Assembly (NCBI RefSeq): GCF_910596095.1
Contig: NC_056536.1
Coordinates: 13,163,291 to 13,227,290 of the forward strand
Direction: 5' to 3'
Source: Thunnus maccoyii
Taxonomy: Eukaryota; Chordata; Actinopteri; Scombriformes; Scombridae
DNA length: 64,000 nt
Of the stretch, positions 14,769 through 27,600 are shown piece after piece (position 1 is the stretch's first letter; every line of letters starts with the position of its first letter). The notes beneath the pieces were generated by a model. It was given only the letters and a program-made list of their open reading frames with translations, had not been told where the DNA came from and did no database searches. Position numbers and translations under genes: made by a program.

Positions 14769-15340
14769 AGCAAACACATCACTCAGGTCAAGGGAGATAA
14801 ATTAACGAGAGAACCCCCATTTATCTTTTTAACTATCTGACACTTGTTGGAAATACACTGCCAGTCACTAAATTGCAACACCTGAACAGTAGTTAAGAGC
14901 ATAAAGCGAGATGAATAATAGAAGAGAAATAAGAGTTAAAGCAAAGCTACTGTAATTGTCTTCGCATTATTACAAAAATATATATATATATATCATGTTA
15001 GAATCAGGACCCGACTAGTTATCTGTCAATTCAGACTTTTTGTCAGTGTATATACTGTAAATAGATAACTAGTCATTGTAAACACATACATAAAAAGGGC
15101 TAATGTTAATGATTCAAAGCTGACACTAAAATAAATGTTTCCACCATGCAGAGAAGGTTAAGGTTCGTCTTTGGTCATGACTCATGTCAAAGAGTAACTC
15201 TGACATCACTGTGAGCAGCAGACTGTAAATTTCAACAGCATATTTTTAGAAATCTTTTCTATTCTAAATAATATTATTTCAGACATGTGGAAATGATGGC
15301 ATTTCAATATATGACAGGTATAAACAAGTTTAAAGGTTAG

Positions 15341-15400
15341 AATAGAATCAGCTTTACTGTCATTGTTCAAGACAACAAAATATAGTGCAGCTAGCCCCAT
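15341..15400. repeat. Fragment of a teleost 'agaatcagctttactgtcat' dispersed repeat
   Basis: The words 'aatagaatcagctttactgt' and 'gttcaagacaacaaaata' match a familiar fish interspersed repeat terminus. Short and degraded. Confidence 0.4.
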
Positions 15401-15489
15401 AGTGTTGATAAAAAATAAGCGCTTAAAGCAGTACTTAAAAACAAAAATAGTTCAATAGAAAATAGCAATTTAGTTAGTAAAATAGTTAG

Positions 15490-15666
15490 TTAAAGGAGCA
15501 GTGTGTAGGATTTAGTGGTGTCTAGCAGTGAGGTTGCAGATTGCAACAAAGCATGTAGGAGAAAATATTTTTAGTTTCAGGTGATTATACACTAATTAAA
15601 ACATACTTATGAATATTATATTCTGTTCCACTAGATGCCAATAAATTCTACACACTGCACCTTTAA
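15490..15666. mobile_element. 177-bp MITE with long inverted termini
   Basis: The left end ttaaaggagcagtgtgtagg and the inverted right end ttaaaggtgcagtgtgtaga continue matching for about 35 bases (roughly 30 identical). The 'gcagtgtgtaggatttagtgg' type terminus is a familiar high-copy fish element. No coding. Confidence 0.75.
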
Positions 15667-17269
15667 TAGTAAAAGAACTTGATTAATAGTACTTTTAAAT
15701 GAACAGGTGAGTATCAGCTTAAGTAAAGGTCATATGACAAAAGACACAAGCACAGACATACAGTATATATTAGTATAATATATAGTATTTATATTTCTTC
15801 ATTTGTGAAGACATCAAGTGATTGGTTTTATATTATAACTGCTGAACCCGACATCAACCCTCACCTGCACTCAACAAAATATGACCTAAACTTTGTTGAT
15901 ACACTGATATGTAACAAACCACTGATTTCATTAATGATTTCTGGCACAATATCTATGCTTTGGAAGATTTTTTTTTTTCTATATCAAAAATAACACAAAC
16001 ACACACACACAAACTGATTGAAGAGCATGTCACAATGATTTTGAGCTGCGATTGTTGACCAAGACCAGGAGTTGCAGGGGCAGGAGGGGAGCAAGAGGGC
16101 CTCTCACCAGACTGAGACAGAATCGAGTCATTCATTCATAATCTGCGCTCTCTCACACACACACACTAAAAATAAAAGCAGAACCAGCCCCAGACATACA
16201 CATTATTAACTCCAGAAATATTCATCCACCTGCCACAAAACTCCAGCTCAAATCAGACACAAGCACTACGAGGAGAAGGCAACGCCACAGAAATGTAGTT
16301 GTGTTTTACCATCAGGAAGGACAGTTTAGCTTCACTGAGTTCACGTTTAACATTGTAGGGTTTGAGTAATAATATCAGCTTGTTAGTGTATTAATATATC
16401 TTGGTCCTTTAGTGCCATGTGGTCACTGCCATTAACTGACTATAAATATTTATCATATATTTGAACATTACATTGGCTGTTTGTAAGAAATCCTAGTGTA
16501 TCAGTTTGTATCCTTAACTATAATCGAGTAGCCATTTTTACTCTTTAATTACCTCATGGAATTAGTCTACTTGTACATCTTTTAGCGACTTCCTACATTT
16601 CCCTGAATTCAACAGGACAACTCTAAACTTGTTGCATTTGTAGTTACTCAAAACATTATCTTATATAAACATCTGCATTGCAGTAATTATTAGCAACATC
16701 TACATCTTACTGGAGAGTTCTAGTGTCACGTCACGGACGGAAGGAGGAGACACTGTACCTTTCAGTTTTGTGGTAAACTGATATATCAATATACTGACAT
16801 TCAGTTGTATTTATTTGTAGAATAAAGACTAAAAATGCTGGTGCAGGTGGTTGAAGTAAAAGTCTTACAACTGATGTTCCGAGACATTTACTTAATCTTT
16901 AAATGAATTTAAGGAGGAATTTAATCTTATTGCATTATAAGATATAGTGTTAACCTTGTACTTTAGTTAAGAGTAGATTTTGCAGCTCAAACAAATGGAA
17001 TGTATGACATTCATACATCTGCTGCTGGAATTTTCATTCGACTAAATACCATGAAAACATCTCCCATGTGCCAAATACTATTATATTGCTATGTATTTGT
17101 GTGTTCTTATGATGCTGCATAGTGATGGAATATGTGATTAAATCATGTGCATGTGCTCAAAATCAAAAATCAGTTGTACAACAACTATCGTCTGGTGTAA
17201 TATAACATCATGCATTTGGCTGAAGTACTGACATCAAGACTGTCCTGATGACCAATAAACAAATGCCTC
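15667..17269. other. Gene-free AT-rich sequence
   Basis: Nothing recognised beyond short CA runs near 16000 and 16160. Confidence 0.45.
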
Positions 17270-17870
17270 TTTATTGCTGAGCTCACCCAGATAAAGAGGG
17301 GAGACATGCAATAGTTCCCTAATCTGCCCCTGTTCAACCATCCATCCATCCATGGCTTCTGCTGAGGGGTCTGTTTTTGTTGCCTAATTACCTCTCTCTA
17401 CCTTCTGTTTGGTCTCTTCATCTGTCTATCTGCTGACTCTTTCTCTCTGGCCGTGATAAAAAACAGTAACACAGGAGGGGAACCAAACTGCTTCTTAATT
17501 TTCCCTGACAGCCTCCTTTAAACACACGGGCCCAAATCCACACTCTAATTGAAAGCATATTCCTATTCCAAACAAATTAAGCACAATTAAGGCCCCTGAG
17601 TTATGAGTATCTATCACTGTGCGATGTTTTTGTAAAAATCACTGCGCTCTAGATCAAAGTCTCTCGACCCCTCAACTTAATTGCCTCATTAAGAGCTCCC
17701 TTCTTTGTGCTACGGGCTTCATAAATACAGGGTCTGCTCGTTTCATTTGGGAATTACACTAAAAGACGCCCCTTAAACTAATCGCTTCCACGTTTTCAAT
17801 AAAAGTTCATCTGTTTTTAGGTAGAGAACAGAATGAGATTTTCTTCCATTTATAGAGCATAATTTGCAAG
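17270..17870. promoter_or_regulatory. Candidate conserved non-coding element dense in homeodomain-type cores
   Basis: TAATTA at 17385, TAATTG at 17546, AATTAA at 17575 and 17585, and TTAATTG at 17677 lie in an otherwise repeat-free stretch without an open frame. The density of such cores within 300 bases is the visible evidence. A developmental enhancer is an inference. Confidence 0.35.
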
Positions 17871-18005
17871 GCCCTTTTAGCTCGGAGTGTGATATATCAT
17901 TTCATTGTGTCTGTGACAAGGCACAAACCTGTAACCATGTTTAGCTACTTTATAACACGTGTTAAAAAGGCTTCCATAACATTTCAAAAGTACGCTTCAA
18001 CTCTT

Positions 18006-18028
18006 AAAAAAAAAAAAAAAAAAAAAAA
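18006..18028. repeat. A23 homopolymer
   Basis: Twenty-three consecutive A, with no adjacent retroelement body recognised. Confidence 0.95.
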
Positions 18029-18335
18029 TGCAAGAGCTCATAACCCTGGATACATTAGCTTTAGGGTCTTAGGTGTGGCATTTGACACATCATAGCAGGT
18101 GACAGGAAGAAGGTGTCACCACCAGGAACCAGCAAATCACATGACAGGAAGATGATTGTGTGCAGCTGAAATGGCTCCCTCCTCCCGTAACCTCCCTCCT
18201 TCTCCTCATCATCACAAAATGCCATCCGAGCATGGCTGGCTTTTAATTTAATCTTATAAATGAGGTGCGCACTCCGAGACAACATGCTGTTCCAATTTGA
18301 AATGGCTGCTTTATTGGGGGACAGCGACACAGGGG

Positions 18336-18338
<3 letters not shown>

Positions 18339-18363
<25 letters not shown>
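18339..18363. repeat. (GA)n microsatellite in a purine-rich tract
   Basis: GA run within a longer plus-strand purine tract (18331-18415). A second GA run lies at about 18777-18802. Confidence 0.9.
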
Positions 18364-18367
<4 letters not shown>

Positions 18368-19994
18368 TAGAGTGAGAGAGGAGGAGGAGGGGGGGATGTG
18401 AAGAAAAAAAGAAAGCCAGGGAAAAGACGGTGGTATGGAACATTTGTTAGTAATCCAATTCCACATACCATATGGCTTCATTACCATTATGCGGGAGAGA
18501 AGACTTCAGTCAGTCTGAAAATAAAGACCTACTTAGCCCCATCCAAACTGACCCCAAATGAGACATGTTTGTCTCCGTGTGACAGTGTTAGTGTTATTGC
18601 CCTGCTCTTGCATTCTTTGTGGTCGGTTTAGATTGAGCCTGCAGCTGTGCGTGGTTTCTGTGTGTGTGTATGTGTGCGCGCATGTGGAGGTCTGTGTCTG
18701 GGGTGTGTGTAAGATAGGGATCGGGCGTTTTCCCAGTGACTGATTATTACGGAAGAGAGTCCTTAGTCATTACTGCAGAGAGAGAGAGAGAGAGGGAGAG
18801 AGAAGAGAAGGCCTATAAGCCAGCTCCATTCAGATGTGAAGATGACTGATAATGCAGGAGCAGCAGGACCCCTCGCTGGGTTCATTGGCCCCTAAGTGCT
18901 CCTTTGCTGAATGTGTCCCTTATCTTGCCCTGACAGCAGTAATAGAATATGCATAGCTCTATTAGCATACAAGGTAATGGCACCCTTGAGGGAGGGCACT
19001 GACATAAAACTTTAAGTAGAAATCAAAACATTGGTGAAGGCAGAAGCAGAATAAAAGGGGTTATTGTCACCCAGTGCAAACATGGCCCGAGGCCTTGACT
19101 GTGGCTGCGCGCAAGGTATGCTGCCTTTACGCTTCCATGCACATCTGTCTGTACACACACACACACACACATGCACTGATACACCGAAAATTTAATAAGC
19201 AAAAGAAATGTGTGTCTCTTTGCCATACACGCGAAGAATACATTGCATATTATGTACATATTTTGCACGTAGGCATGCATGTAAAAACGCTTTCATCTTT
19301 CTCAGGGTATCTAAGTAAATGAGATGAAATGGGGCGCCAAAAATGGCACTGTACCATCCCACCACAAAGTCTCTAAATAAAGGAGAATAATGGTAGATTT
19401 GTGTCAAGAGAAACACGTTTGCTATTTCCATGAACATTCGCAGTATAACAGGTCTGAGAAACCTCAAACCTCTGACTCTCTGCTGAAGTGCCAGAACGAG
19501 CTCTAATGAAAAGGCATTTAAAAGAAATAAAACAGTCCTCGAAGACGTCAGTGAGAGGCTGACAAGAAGAGAGGTAGTGAGGTGATGGGTACGGTAAGGT
19601 GATGAGAGGGTTTGTGCACACACGTTATCTGACTGTCGTTTCTACCAAACCTCAGCCCACAGCTATGAAATTTTAAATCACAGCAGGTCAGACAAACAAC
19701 ACCGGGCCGTCTGCAGAACGAACACTCAGCATAAGAAAGCAATTTGCTGCTCCTCACACGTCACCCAAAAAAATGATAAAGAGAGGCCGGGTCCGGTTAG
19801 AAGTCTAATTTAGTCTGGTGGGACAGACCGGGAGAGTGTTAGCTTTTCCACATATTAACTTTTATTAAAGATATTAACCTTGAGGAAGAGGCCAAGGAAG
19901 CTGTGTCAGTGAGGTTAAGAATTAACACCAGTGGGACAAGCAGTTAAAGAAGTATAATGCTGCTCACGTACAGCACAACCTCTTCCTTTTCTAG

Positions 19995-20014
19995 TTTTTT
20001 TTTTTTTTTTTTTT
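19995..20014. repeat. T20 homopolymer
   Basis: Twenty consecutive T. Confidence 0.9.
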
Positions 20015-20379
20015 GGTCAAGCTTTGGTGAGTGTGCAAAACAAAATCAGCACTAATAAGGCAATAATATCAGTAATTGCGTCCTCAATTGTAATTATGGT
20101 GATAATGGAGTCCTCTTTGATATGCAGTTCTGCTCCACTGTCAATACGAGCCATATGTGAACATGGGACAATTATGCTAATCATTCCACATCCAAGCATG
20201 TAATTCTAAAGTGAAATAAAGTTCACCACCTTGAGTAGGGAAAAGCCCAGTGAAGAATAGCCCCCTATGTTGAAGCCTGAACCATTAAGAAGTTAAATTT
20301 AGGGTATGGCCAGTCATCAGTGTAGGTCTTTAAATGAGGAAATGCAAGAGTGACCGACCAGTTATTGACTGTTTTATGC

Positions 20380-20720
20380 AATAATTACCATGAAGACGCA
20401 GGCTTGATATCAGCTACAGAGAAATGTTGACGCATTCCAAAATACTTAATATTATAAGACTGGCACATAATTAGACTTGGCCCAACTTTTATGGGCCATT
20501 TTGGCCCCTGCTAATGGCTCTGTGCTCGGACTCAAACAGGCCAATAAAGCATAGTCTAGCGTTGTAGACCAGGCATTATTAAAAAGAGGCAGACACTATT
20601 AAGAGCCATCAAATCCATCTCGAACTGGGCAGCACAATTTCTTTGCTGAGAGCCGGGGTAAAACAAAAAGACAGCCTTTTCTAATCTGTGGTTTATTTAA
20701 TGTGTTTATTGCATGGGTGG
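20380..20720. promoter_or_regulatory. Candidate conserved non-coding element
   Basis: A repeat-free stretch with no coding frame, containing 'gggccattttggccc' (a 5-bp stem inverted repeat near 20490) and 'ccaataaagcatag'. It stands out from its AT-rich neighbours by even base composition. Conservation is untested. Confidence 0.3.
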
Positions 20721-23700
20721 CCAGTTTAATGAGCAGTCTTCGGGCTACGTCTCTTCAGGAATATAATAGAGATCCATTCCAGTAAGAATCCACCAGGCAA
20801 ATATACTGCACAACAACTGTGTAATGTCAAAAATATTTTGTCTCCATGGTAACCCCACAGCATTCATATATATGCCTTGAATATTCATTGAAAGTGGCTT
20901 TTTTGTTGTTAAGATTTTCAACACTCGGTTCAGACTATGGGGTCCCACTGGTGTGTTGCTCCTGCTGGTTGGTCGGTTTAGTTAAAGATGGATGGGAGTA
21001 GAGCAAATACTGTTCTGAGTTTCCCTCTGGTCTATACAGATGGTTTGGCAGGGTGACAAGACAAACTGGGCCTGGCATCAAACCCCAACCTCTATTTCAT
21101 GGTGGCTTAGCACTTTCTCTCTCACTAGATTACACTTGCTGTGTTACGAGGGTCCAGCCCTTCAGACTGATTTACCAATCCAATGACCAATCCATTTTGC
21201 CAGATATTATTGCAGAGAGCTTGTGAAAGGGGAGCAAATAAGAACTGATCATAGATGCCGCAGTCCAAGTCGTTCCTCAGCCTTCTTTATTCGATGCAAC
21301 TGCAATTCATTTCGAAGGTGTGGCGTTAATATCAAGAATGATCTGTTGATTAGAACCATAGCTGCTACATGAGTGTGAGCTTGACTCAGAGAGCCCAGGC
21401 TGTGTAATGTGATATATGTTGCGCAAATGACTGTTTGAGTGTGTGCTTCTCTCTACATGGCCTTTCCTCCTGAAACCCACTAACACATAAAGCGCATAGT
21501 ACACACTAGACACACAGAAAACACATATCCTTTCAAGAAATGGGACCAGAGCCTAGGATTTCCTGGATTTCTCTGCGGGCCTCTTTCTCCACCACATATA
21601 CACATTCATGATCGGCCTCACACACACACAAACCACACGTGCGCACATACAGAGATTCAATCAGCGGAGGGACAGGCCAAGGAATGAGGTGACTCATACC
21701 GCTCTATTAACCGTAGTGGGAGAAATGCCTCAGTTCAGCTTCCCACTAACCGCAAACCAACAGTGGAGGTTATGAGGATTTCAAAATGAGACTGAGCATC
21801 ACTAACATGTTAAAGAACATACCTGAGGGCATGGCAGCGACCACCTCCCTATCTGTGTCTACTGACCGGCCAACTAACATTCATTTTCATTTTTATAGAA
21901 AAAAAACAAAAAAACTTTATTTCTCTCATTATGCTTCAGGAGTAGAGAGAATATCTTCATTAAGTCCATTATAATTCCTTTGTATTGATGAGTTATCCTT
22001 TGAAATGCCAGAGGAATTAGGCCTGGCTGCCATTTTGGCCACAGTCTGATGATATTTTAACTGGTCAGTGGTTAATGGATGCTTTCTATATGTGTCATTG
22101 TGATATTGTAGTGTGTTACAATGTGTGTGTTTTTATTTTTATTAAGCTTAGCTCTCCAGCTTATACATCTCTTTTCTGGGGACAGAAGATACACATTTAG
22201 TAACAAACAAAATAAATATTTTCTAAGTAGTACAATAAGAAAGAGAAGTAAAATTAGGGTGAAAGAGAGAAAACTGAAGAAACAGTAGCATTAATGTTTA
22301 ACTCAGCTTAGTAAAAACATTTTACAACAAATATTGTACATCTTACACAGATCAAATAGGGATTTTATTTTTATTGTAGAGACTGAATTAGTGTATCACA
22401 ACAGTATCTCAGATCATGCATTTCATAAACTGCCATAACAAAAATTACATTTTGCTTCAAACAAATTTAGACTCTGAACATAAAATTCTTCTGTGCTGTT
22501 ATTGTATAAGTGCACGTCAAACCTGTTCTCATCTCGCTTTACGTTCAATTTTTACACAATGGTCTGATGACTTCTGCAAGTTTTTTCATTCAATGTATTT
22601 TCAATTTTATGTATTTTTAATCGTAATATATAAGTGCAGTGTGCATGTGTTTATTTTTAATTTAGTATGACCGATTGCTAAGAAAGATATTTCAAGGAGC
22701 TAAAAAGATCATTGGAGATATTATTAACAGCCACGCCAGGCTGTGCAACAGTTACAAACTGCATCAGTGGAGCAAATGTAACACCTACATTTGATAAAAC
22801 AAGCAAGATAGCAAACACAGCTCCCCTTTTACTTTGTCCGCCCCTCTCACATTCTCTCTGCCTCTCCGTCGATTTATTCATAAAAACCACCAGGTGTCCG
22901 AGGGGGATTCTACCCAAGCAAAGCTATGGCTCACTTAACCATGAGATTGAGTGGAGTATGCGTACACACAGAAGGAATTATTTTGATTACTTATTACTTA
23001 ACCTGTAATGTATTCTGCCCCTTTTTTGTCTGCATGTCCTGCCCCCCCCCCACTACTCCTCTCCTCCATCCCCCCCCTAAATAAATGGAAAAATATTCAC
23101 TGCCCTGGGCTACTGCTGAACTTCTCACTCTCTGCATCCAATTTGAAGCAGAGCTGCTGTGATGTCACCGGAGCGTCCAAACAGAGAGAAAGAGGAAAGG
23201 GGAGGAGGCCGGGAGGGAGGGAACAAGAGAAAGGAGATGGCAACCTTCAGACCCCCAAGGTCACACTTCTTAACCCCACTGCTAAAAATCCAATAACACT
23301 TTATGAATGTTTTAGTTAGAAGTCATTAATGCAGCCGAGCATCTGTTTCAAAAAGAATACAAATGAGGTGCTGTCCTGCTATGCACTTTCCCAGCTTCTC
23401 TCTCACACACACACACGCACACACACACACATACTCCCTGTGCCTCTGGGCACAACATCCTGATGTTCAGGAAAAAAGTGGCCCCAAGGACCTGGACTCC
23501 ACAGTGTTAAGCCAGACCCATCTCTTTGGATTTGGCTGGCCGCATATTTAAAATCACGAGTCAGGTTAAACATCTGGCCCCTCGAATTCAAAGCTATGCA
23601 GCAATTCTGTTACGAACTAACTTGCTGGCTCGCATTACCTCTTAGAGAAGTTGCAGCTTAAGAACAAAAGGGTCTGCTATGTATTGACTCTTTAACAGCA

Positions 23701-24389
23701 AATGTTAAATTGACACAGTTTAAGACTTTGCCATTACATATACTATTATTTGTACCAAGTGAGAGCTGGGTAGCAGAAAGTGAAAGAAACTCAGCCTCAA
23801 TGTCAAGGTCAGCTGAAATATTCTTTGGTGAAATCATCCCAGAGGTTTTAGTGGTTCAGGCTTCCAGCAGAGGTCTGAGTACTGCAGACCTCACAGTGGA
23901 TTAGACCTATATTTCCAGATAGAACAGTCTCTCAAGCATGACTCAATACCAAACGCTCCCCGACACACTCTGCAAGCTACATGCTCAATCCAATTGGTAG
24001 AAATAAATTCAATACAACACTATAAGAAAGCCTGCATTAAAGGAAGGAGCGAGTGTTTGTGTGTCTGTGTGTGTATTGTGCACATGAGCGTCTCTGCGGC
24101 ACAAAAGTGAGTAAGAAGGCTCAGCAGTTTAAATAAGCCAACAGGGTTGTGTACCTTCCTATTTACCCATGTGGGAGCTTGTGGTCACAGGAGAAAAGGC
24201 CACAGGGAAGAAGGGAATAGAGGTGTCGCAGTGGCCATGATGATGATGGAGTGTCTACAAATATGACTCCAAACAGGGTCATTTTGATTTGGCGGGAGTA
24301 CGCAAAGGCTGGCCCGTTAACTCCTGACCTTTTGAGTGTGACCTGTGGGGGAGGGGTCTATCCGCCAGGAGAGGACAGAAAGAAAGGGA
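20721..24389. other. Gene-free sequence
   Basis: No exon recognised. A C-rich patch lies at 23040-23080 and a CA run at 23404-23431. Confidence 0.4.
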
Positions 24390-24660
24390 GAAAGAGAGAG
24401 AGGGGCTGCACAGTGTCAGGCCCATTATGACCCGCTAAAAACTCGGGCCGCTCTCCGGCGAGGAGCCATCCATCATCGGGGCCTCTCTAATCAGCATGTT
24501 TGTCACTGTAACTAAACAGTGGGCTGAGCCACATCGCCACGCTATTGGCCCTGACAGGGAGAAATAAATCTGCTGCTGGCCAATGGGCTGCAGGCAGCCG
24601 AGCGTGACAGGAAAGGTGACAGACTCTTGAGGTCTCAACTAGTGCGAGATTAAGGGGAAC
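24390..24660. promoter_or_regulatory. Candidate conserved non-coding element, GC-rich
   Basis: A GC-rich island in AT-rich desert, repeat-free, with two CCAAT-type words (tattggcc at 24543 and gccaatgg near 24580) and no open frame of note. Regulatory function is inferred from texture only. Confidence 0.3.
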
Positions 24661-27600
24661 TAGCCCGGACTCTGGGGCGGAGGAAACATTTGAACAGTTT
24701 TACTGGTCTTTAGGCAGCAGTAGAGGCTGGGGCTGCAGAGGCGTGGGTGTAGTGAGAATGCCTTTGTCCTCCTCTCGCACAAGACAGGTCCATTTGTTCA
24801 GTTAGGAGGAACTCTGGTTCCCTTTGTAAAAGGTAACAGATAGCTGTTCTCTTCGCTTTCCCCATGACATCTCAGGAGTGAAAATCCTTTTTGTGGTGGT
24901 CACAGAGGATTAACCCTGGCACATTCTTCAAGGGAAAATGCTTATCTGAAAAACAAGGTGGATTACAGTCCAGTACATATAATATTATGATATCATCACA
25001 AATTCATAATCATCACATCTTTACCTCCAGAAACTTTTAGATTACCCTTGGTAAAATGTGATACATTGTGATGTATAAAATGTCCAATAAATGTTGACCA
25101 CATATATTCTGTAAATATTAGGGAAAGATATTTCTCAGATTACCATCACTCTGGTTAAACTGAAACAGAGGGCCCTCTGGTAATATTACTTTCAAATGGT
25201 TTAGGGATTTCTGATGCAATGAAGGCAAAAATATTTCTCTTTTATATATAAGCACAATGCTTCAGAGAAAATGTCATTGTGCTTACTTGGTTTCCACACA
25301 GGCAATCCAGTCCGTTGAGCCTGCTTACTGTTGTTTTGTTTGGTTTTGTCTGGGCCCTTGCTTACATCTCAGCAGGCGGGCTGTACACAGAAGCTGAAAA
25401 AGCTGGAGTTATTTGACCACTTGGAGCAGGGACCTTTTTTCCACTCACAACAGCTAACAGCCCAAAAAGGGGGAAAACAAAGTTTTCCTGACGATGCAGT
25501 GCCGTTTACTACCAGCAGCTTGAAAAAAAAATTCTGGGAAATCTCAGGAAATCACAACTGGCACTGTTATTTTGAAGGTTTGATGGCTTACATCATAACA
25601 TTGTACTTCTTGCTTTCTCCTCTGGTCTTCAGCAAACTTGGCTGGTGGTTGTGCTGTACTGTACTCGAAGGGTCCTGGATTCCTCCCAAACACACATTTT
25701 ACTTACAGCCTTCTGCTTACAGGCTGAGAACACTAATGCACATCAGTCCTTCCACAGTCTGTCACAGTCTTGTAGTCAGCTTTTCTACTCCCAATACACC
25801 ACATGCAGGAGGCTAACAATTCCAAGTTTCTGAAACATAAAGCCTGCGTGATAGGAAATTATAGCTGCTTGTGTGCTGTGAATACATTGTCAAGCAAATA
25901 TGATTTGAAATGTTTTAGTAAAAAAAAACTTAACTCCAAGAACTAGCCCCTAGTCATAATGACATCAGACATTTAAGATTTTTTGTTGTTTTGGGGTTTT
26001 TTTTTTAAATTGCACATGTAGCAAATGAAGCACAGACACTGTCTACTGGTCCTAAAAAGAAAAAAACAAGGACAAATGATTGATTTACCTCATCATATCC
26101 TCTTTGATATTAACCTTTCATTAAAGCAACTACAAGGAGTTTTTAACAGGTTGTGAAATCATCTCAATTTAATACCGACCGATAGTATTTGACCTACACA
26201 AGTAAACTAGACCATCAGCAAAAAGATAAGCTATTTCTTTATAGTTATAAATGCCTGCCACCAGGTCAGATTCTCCGCAAAAGCAGACAAAATCATTTAT
26301 GGCACGCAGACCATTCATGTACATTACATGTAGCATTGTAGCATGATGGAGTACAAAGACGTTACTAGGATGAGGGGAGGATGGGGGAAGGACATTTTGA
26401 TAACATTAAAAGTAAAATTAGACTTGTTTTCGGCTTCCCAACTCATTTGTAAAAAGATGAGAGAAAAAGAGAAGAGTGACATGAGAGCAGCGGAGGTCAG
26501 GCAACAGTGAATGAAGAGAGGGAGCAGCGGTAGCGACAACAAAGCAGTGAATCAGAGAAATAAAACATTATTTTCTGATTGTTTCGTGGCGTTTACGTTC
26601 TAAAGCACAAATAAATACACCCACACTTCCACACAACCTAGTTGTATGAAGATCTTTATGACACAAGGCGGTGGTGCTCATGGGAAATGCAGTCTTCATT
26701 ACGGGAAACACTATCGCTTTTGTCCACAGGGCCTGTCTAAATCAACACAAAATTTAAGTTCTTTGTAGTAATTTTAATCACCATAGACCCCAATATTTAA
26801 TCCTCAAATGTCTTGAATCCTGTGAAATGTCAAAATCAACATAATATTGTAATGGCATGCGAGGAATTCCCTATGAAAAGAATTAGGCCAGTCTTTATGA
26901 ATGGAGGAGAATTTTCCCAGTATCGTTCAATGCTGTGTGTCTATGAACAGGGCCAAGGGGGTAATATGTTTTATATATCTTCTTTATGCAAGATATAAAA
27001 AACATTCTGTACCTTTTCCTTTTATCGCTTATACGGTGAATGATTCTCAGAGTCAAAGAATATCCTCAACGTCCAATCTGTCATTTTTTTTGTGTCAGTA
27101 GATAATCATTTAATAAGAAGTGTGTTCCTTTTTAACAGCACTGGTAGTAACCCTGGATCACATTTCACACTCCATGGGTTACAGTGGTGGTGGTGGTGGC
27201 GGGTTGCAGAGAGGGGGAGAACATGCATACACTCATTTCTGCAAAGTAAAATGACACTATATCAAATCAAGCATTTCCATATGTGGACTGTTGCTGCTGT
27301 TGTGGGTCTGGCAGCACAGGGGCAGGGCAGCAAACCAAAAGATGGGCTGTGCTCTTCGGTTTAGTGAAAGAGTTGTGCATTCTGTGATCTCTGGAGCCTC
27401 CTACTGAGAAAAAATAGGAACTGCCTCTCATCCCAAACCCTGAACTAGTGTGTGTCAGACATAAGGCAACAATCCATCTCTGGTCCTCTAGTTTACAAGT
27501 CCAAGACTTAGCATTATTGACTAATACTGAAAGAATATTGATGTAAACTTTATTGGCTACATAGAAATATTGTTATAAAATTATTTTTAGCCCAAATCCT

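Larger units (their letters stand above)
14042..15489. other. Gene-free sequence rich in simple repeats
   Basis: Contains the G19 and AC tracts and an (AT)n run near 14980. No exon is visible. Confidence 0.45.
17871..20379. other. Gene-free sequence with A23, GA and T20 tracts
   Basis: Simple repeats dominate 18.0-18.8 kb. The 143-codon minus-strand frame at 19192-19623 has no family resemblance and no supporting signals. Confidence 0.4.

Noticed and set aside
18061-18471. 136-codon minus-strand frame with Ser-Leu repeats
   Set aside because: It is a translation of the GA microsatellite.
19192-19623. 143-codon minus-strand open frame
   Set aside because: Hydrophobic but patternless translation, overlaps a CA repeat and another frame, no supporting signals.
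25331-25816. 161-codon plus-strand open frame
   Set aside because: No family resemblance, no signal for a start context, splice partner or poly(A) site; residue order looks random.
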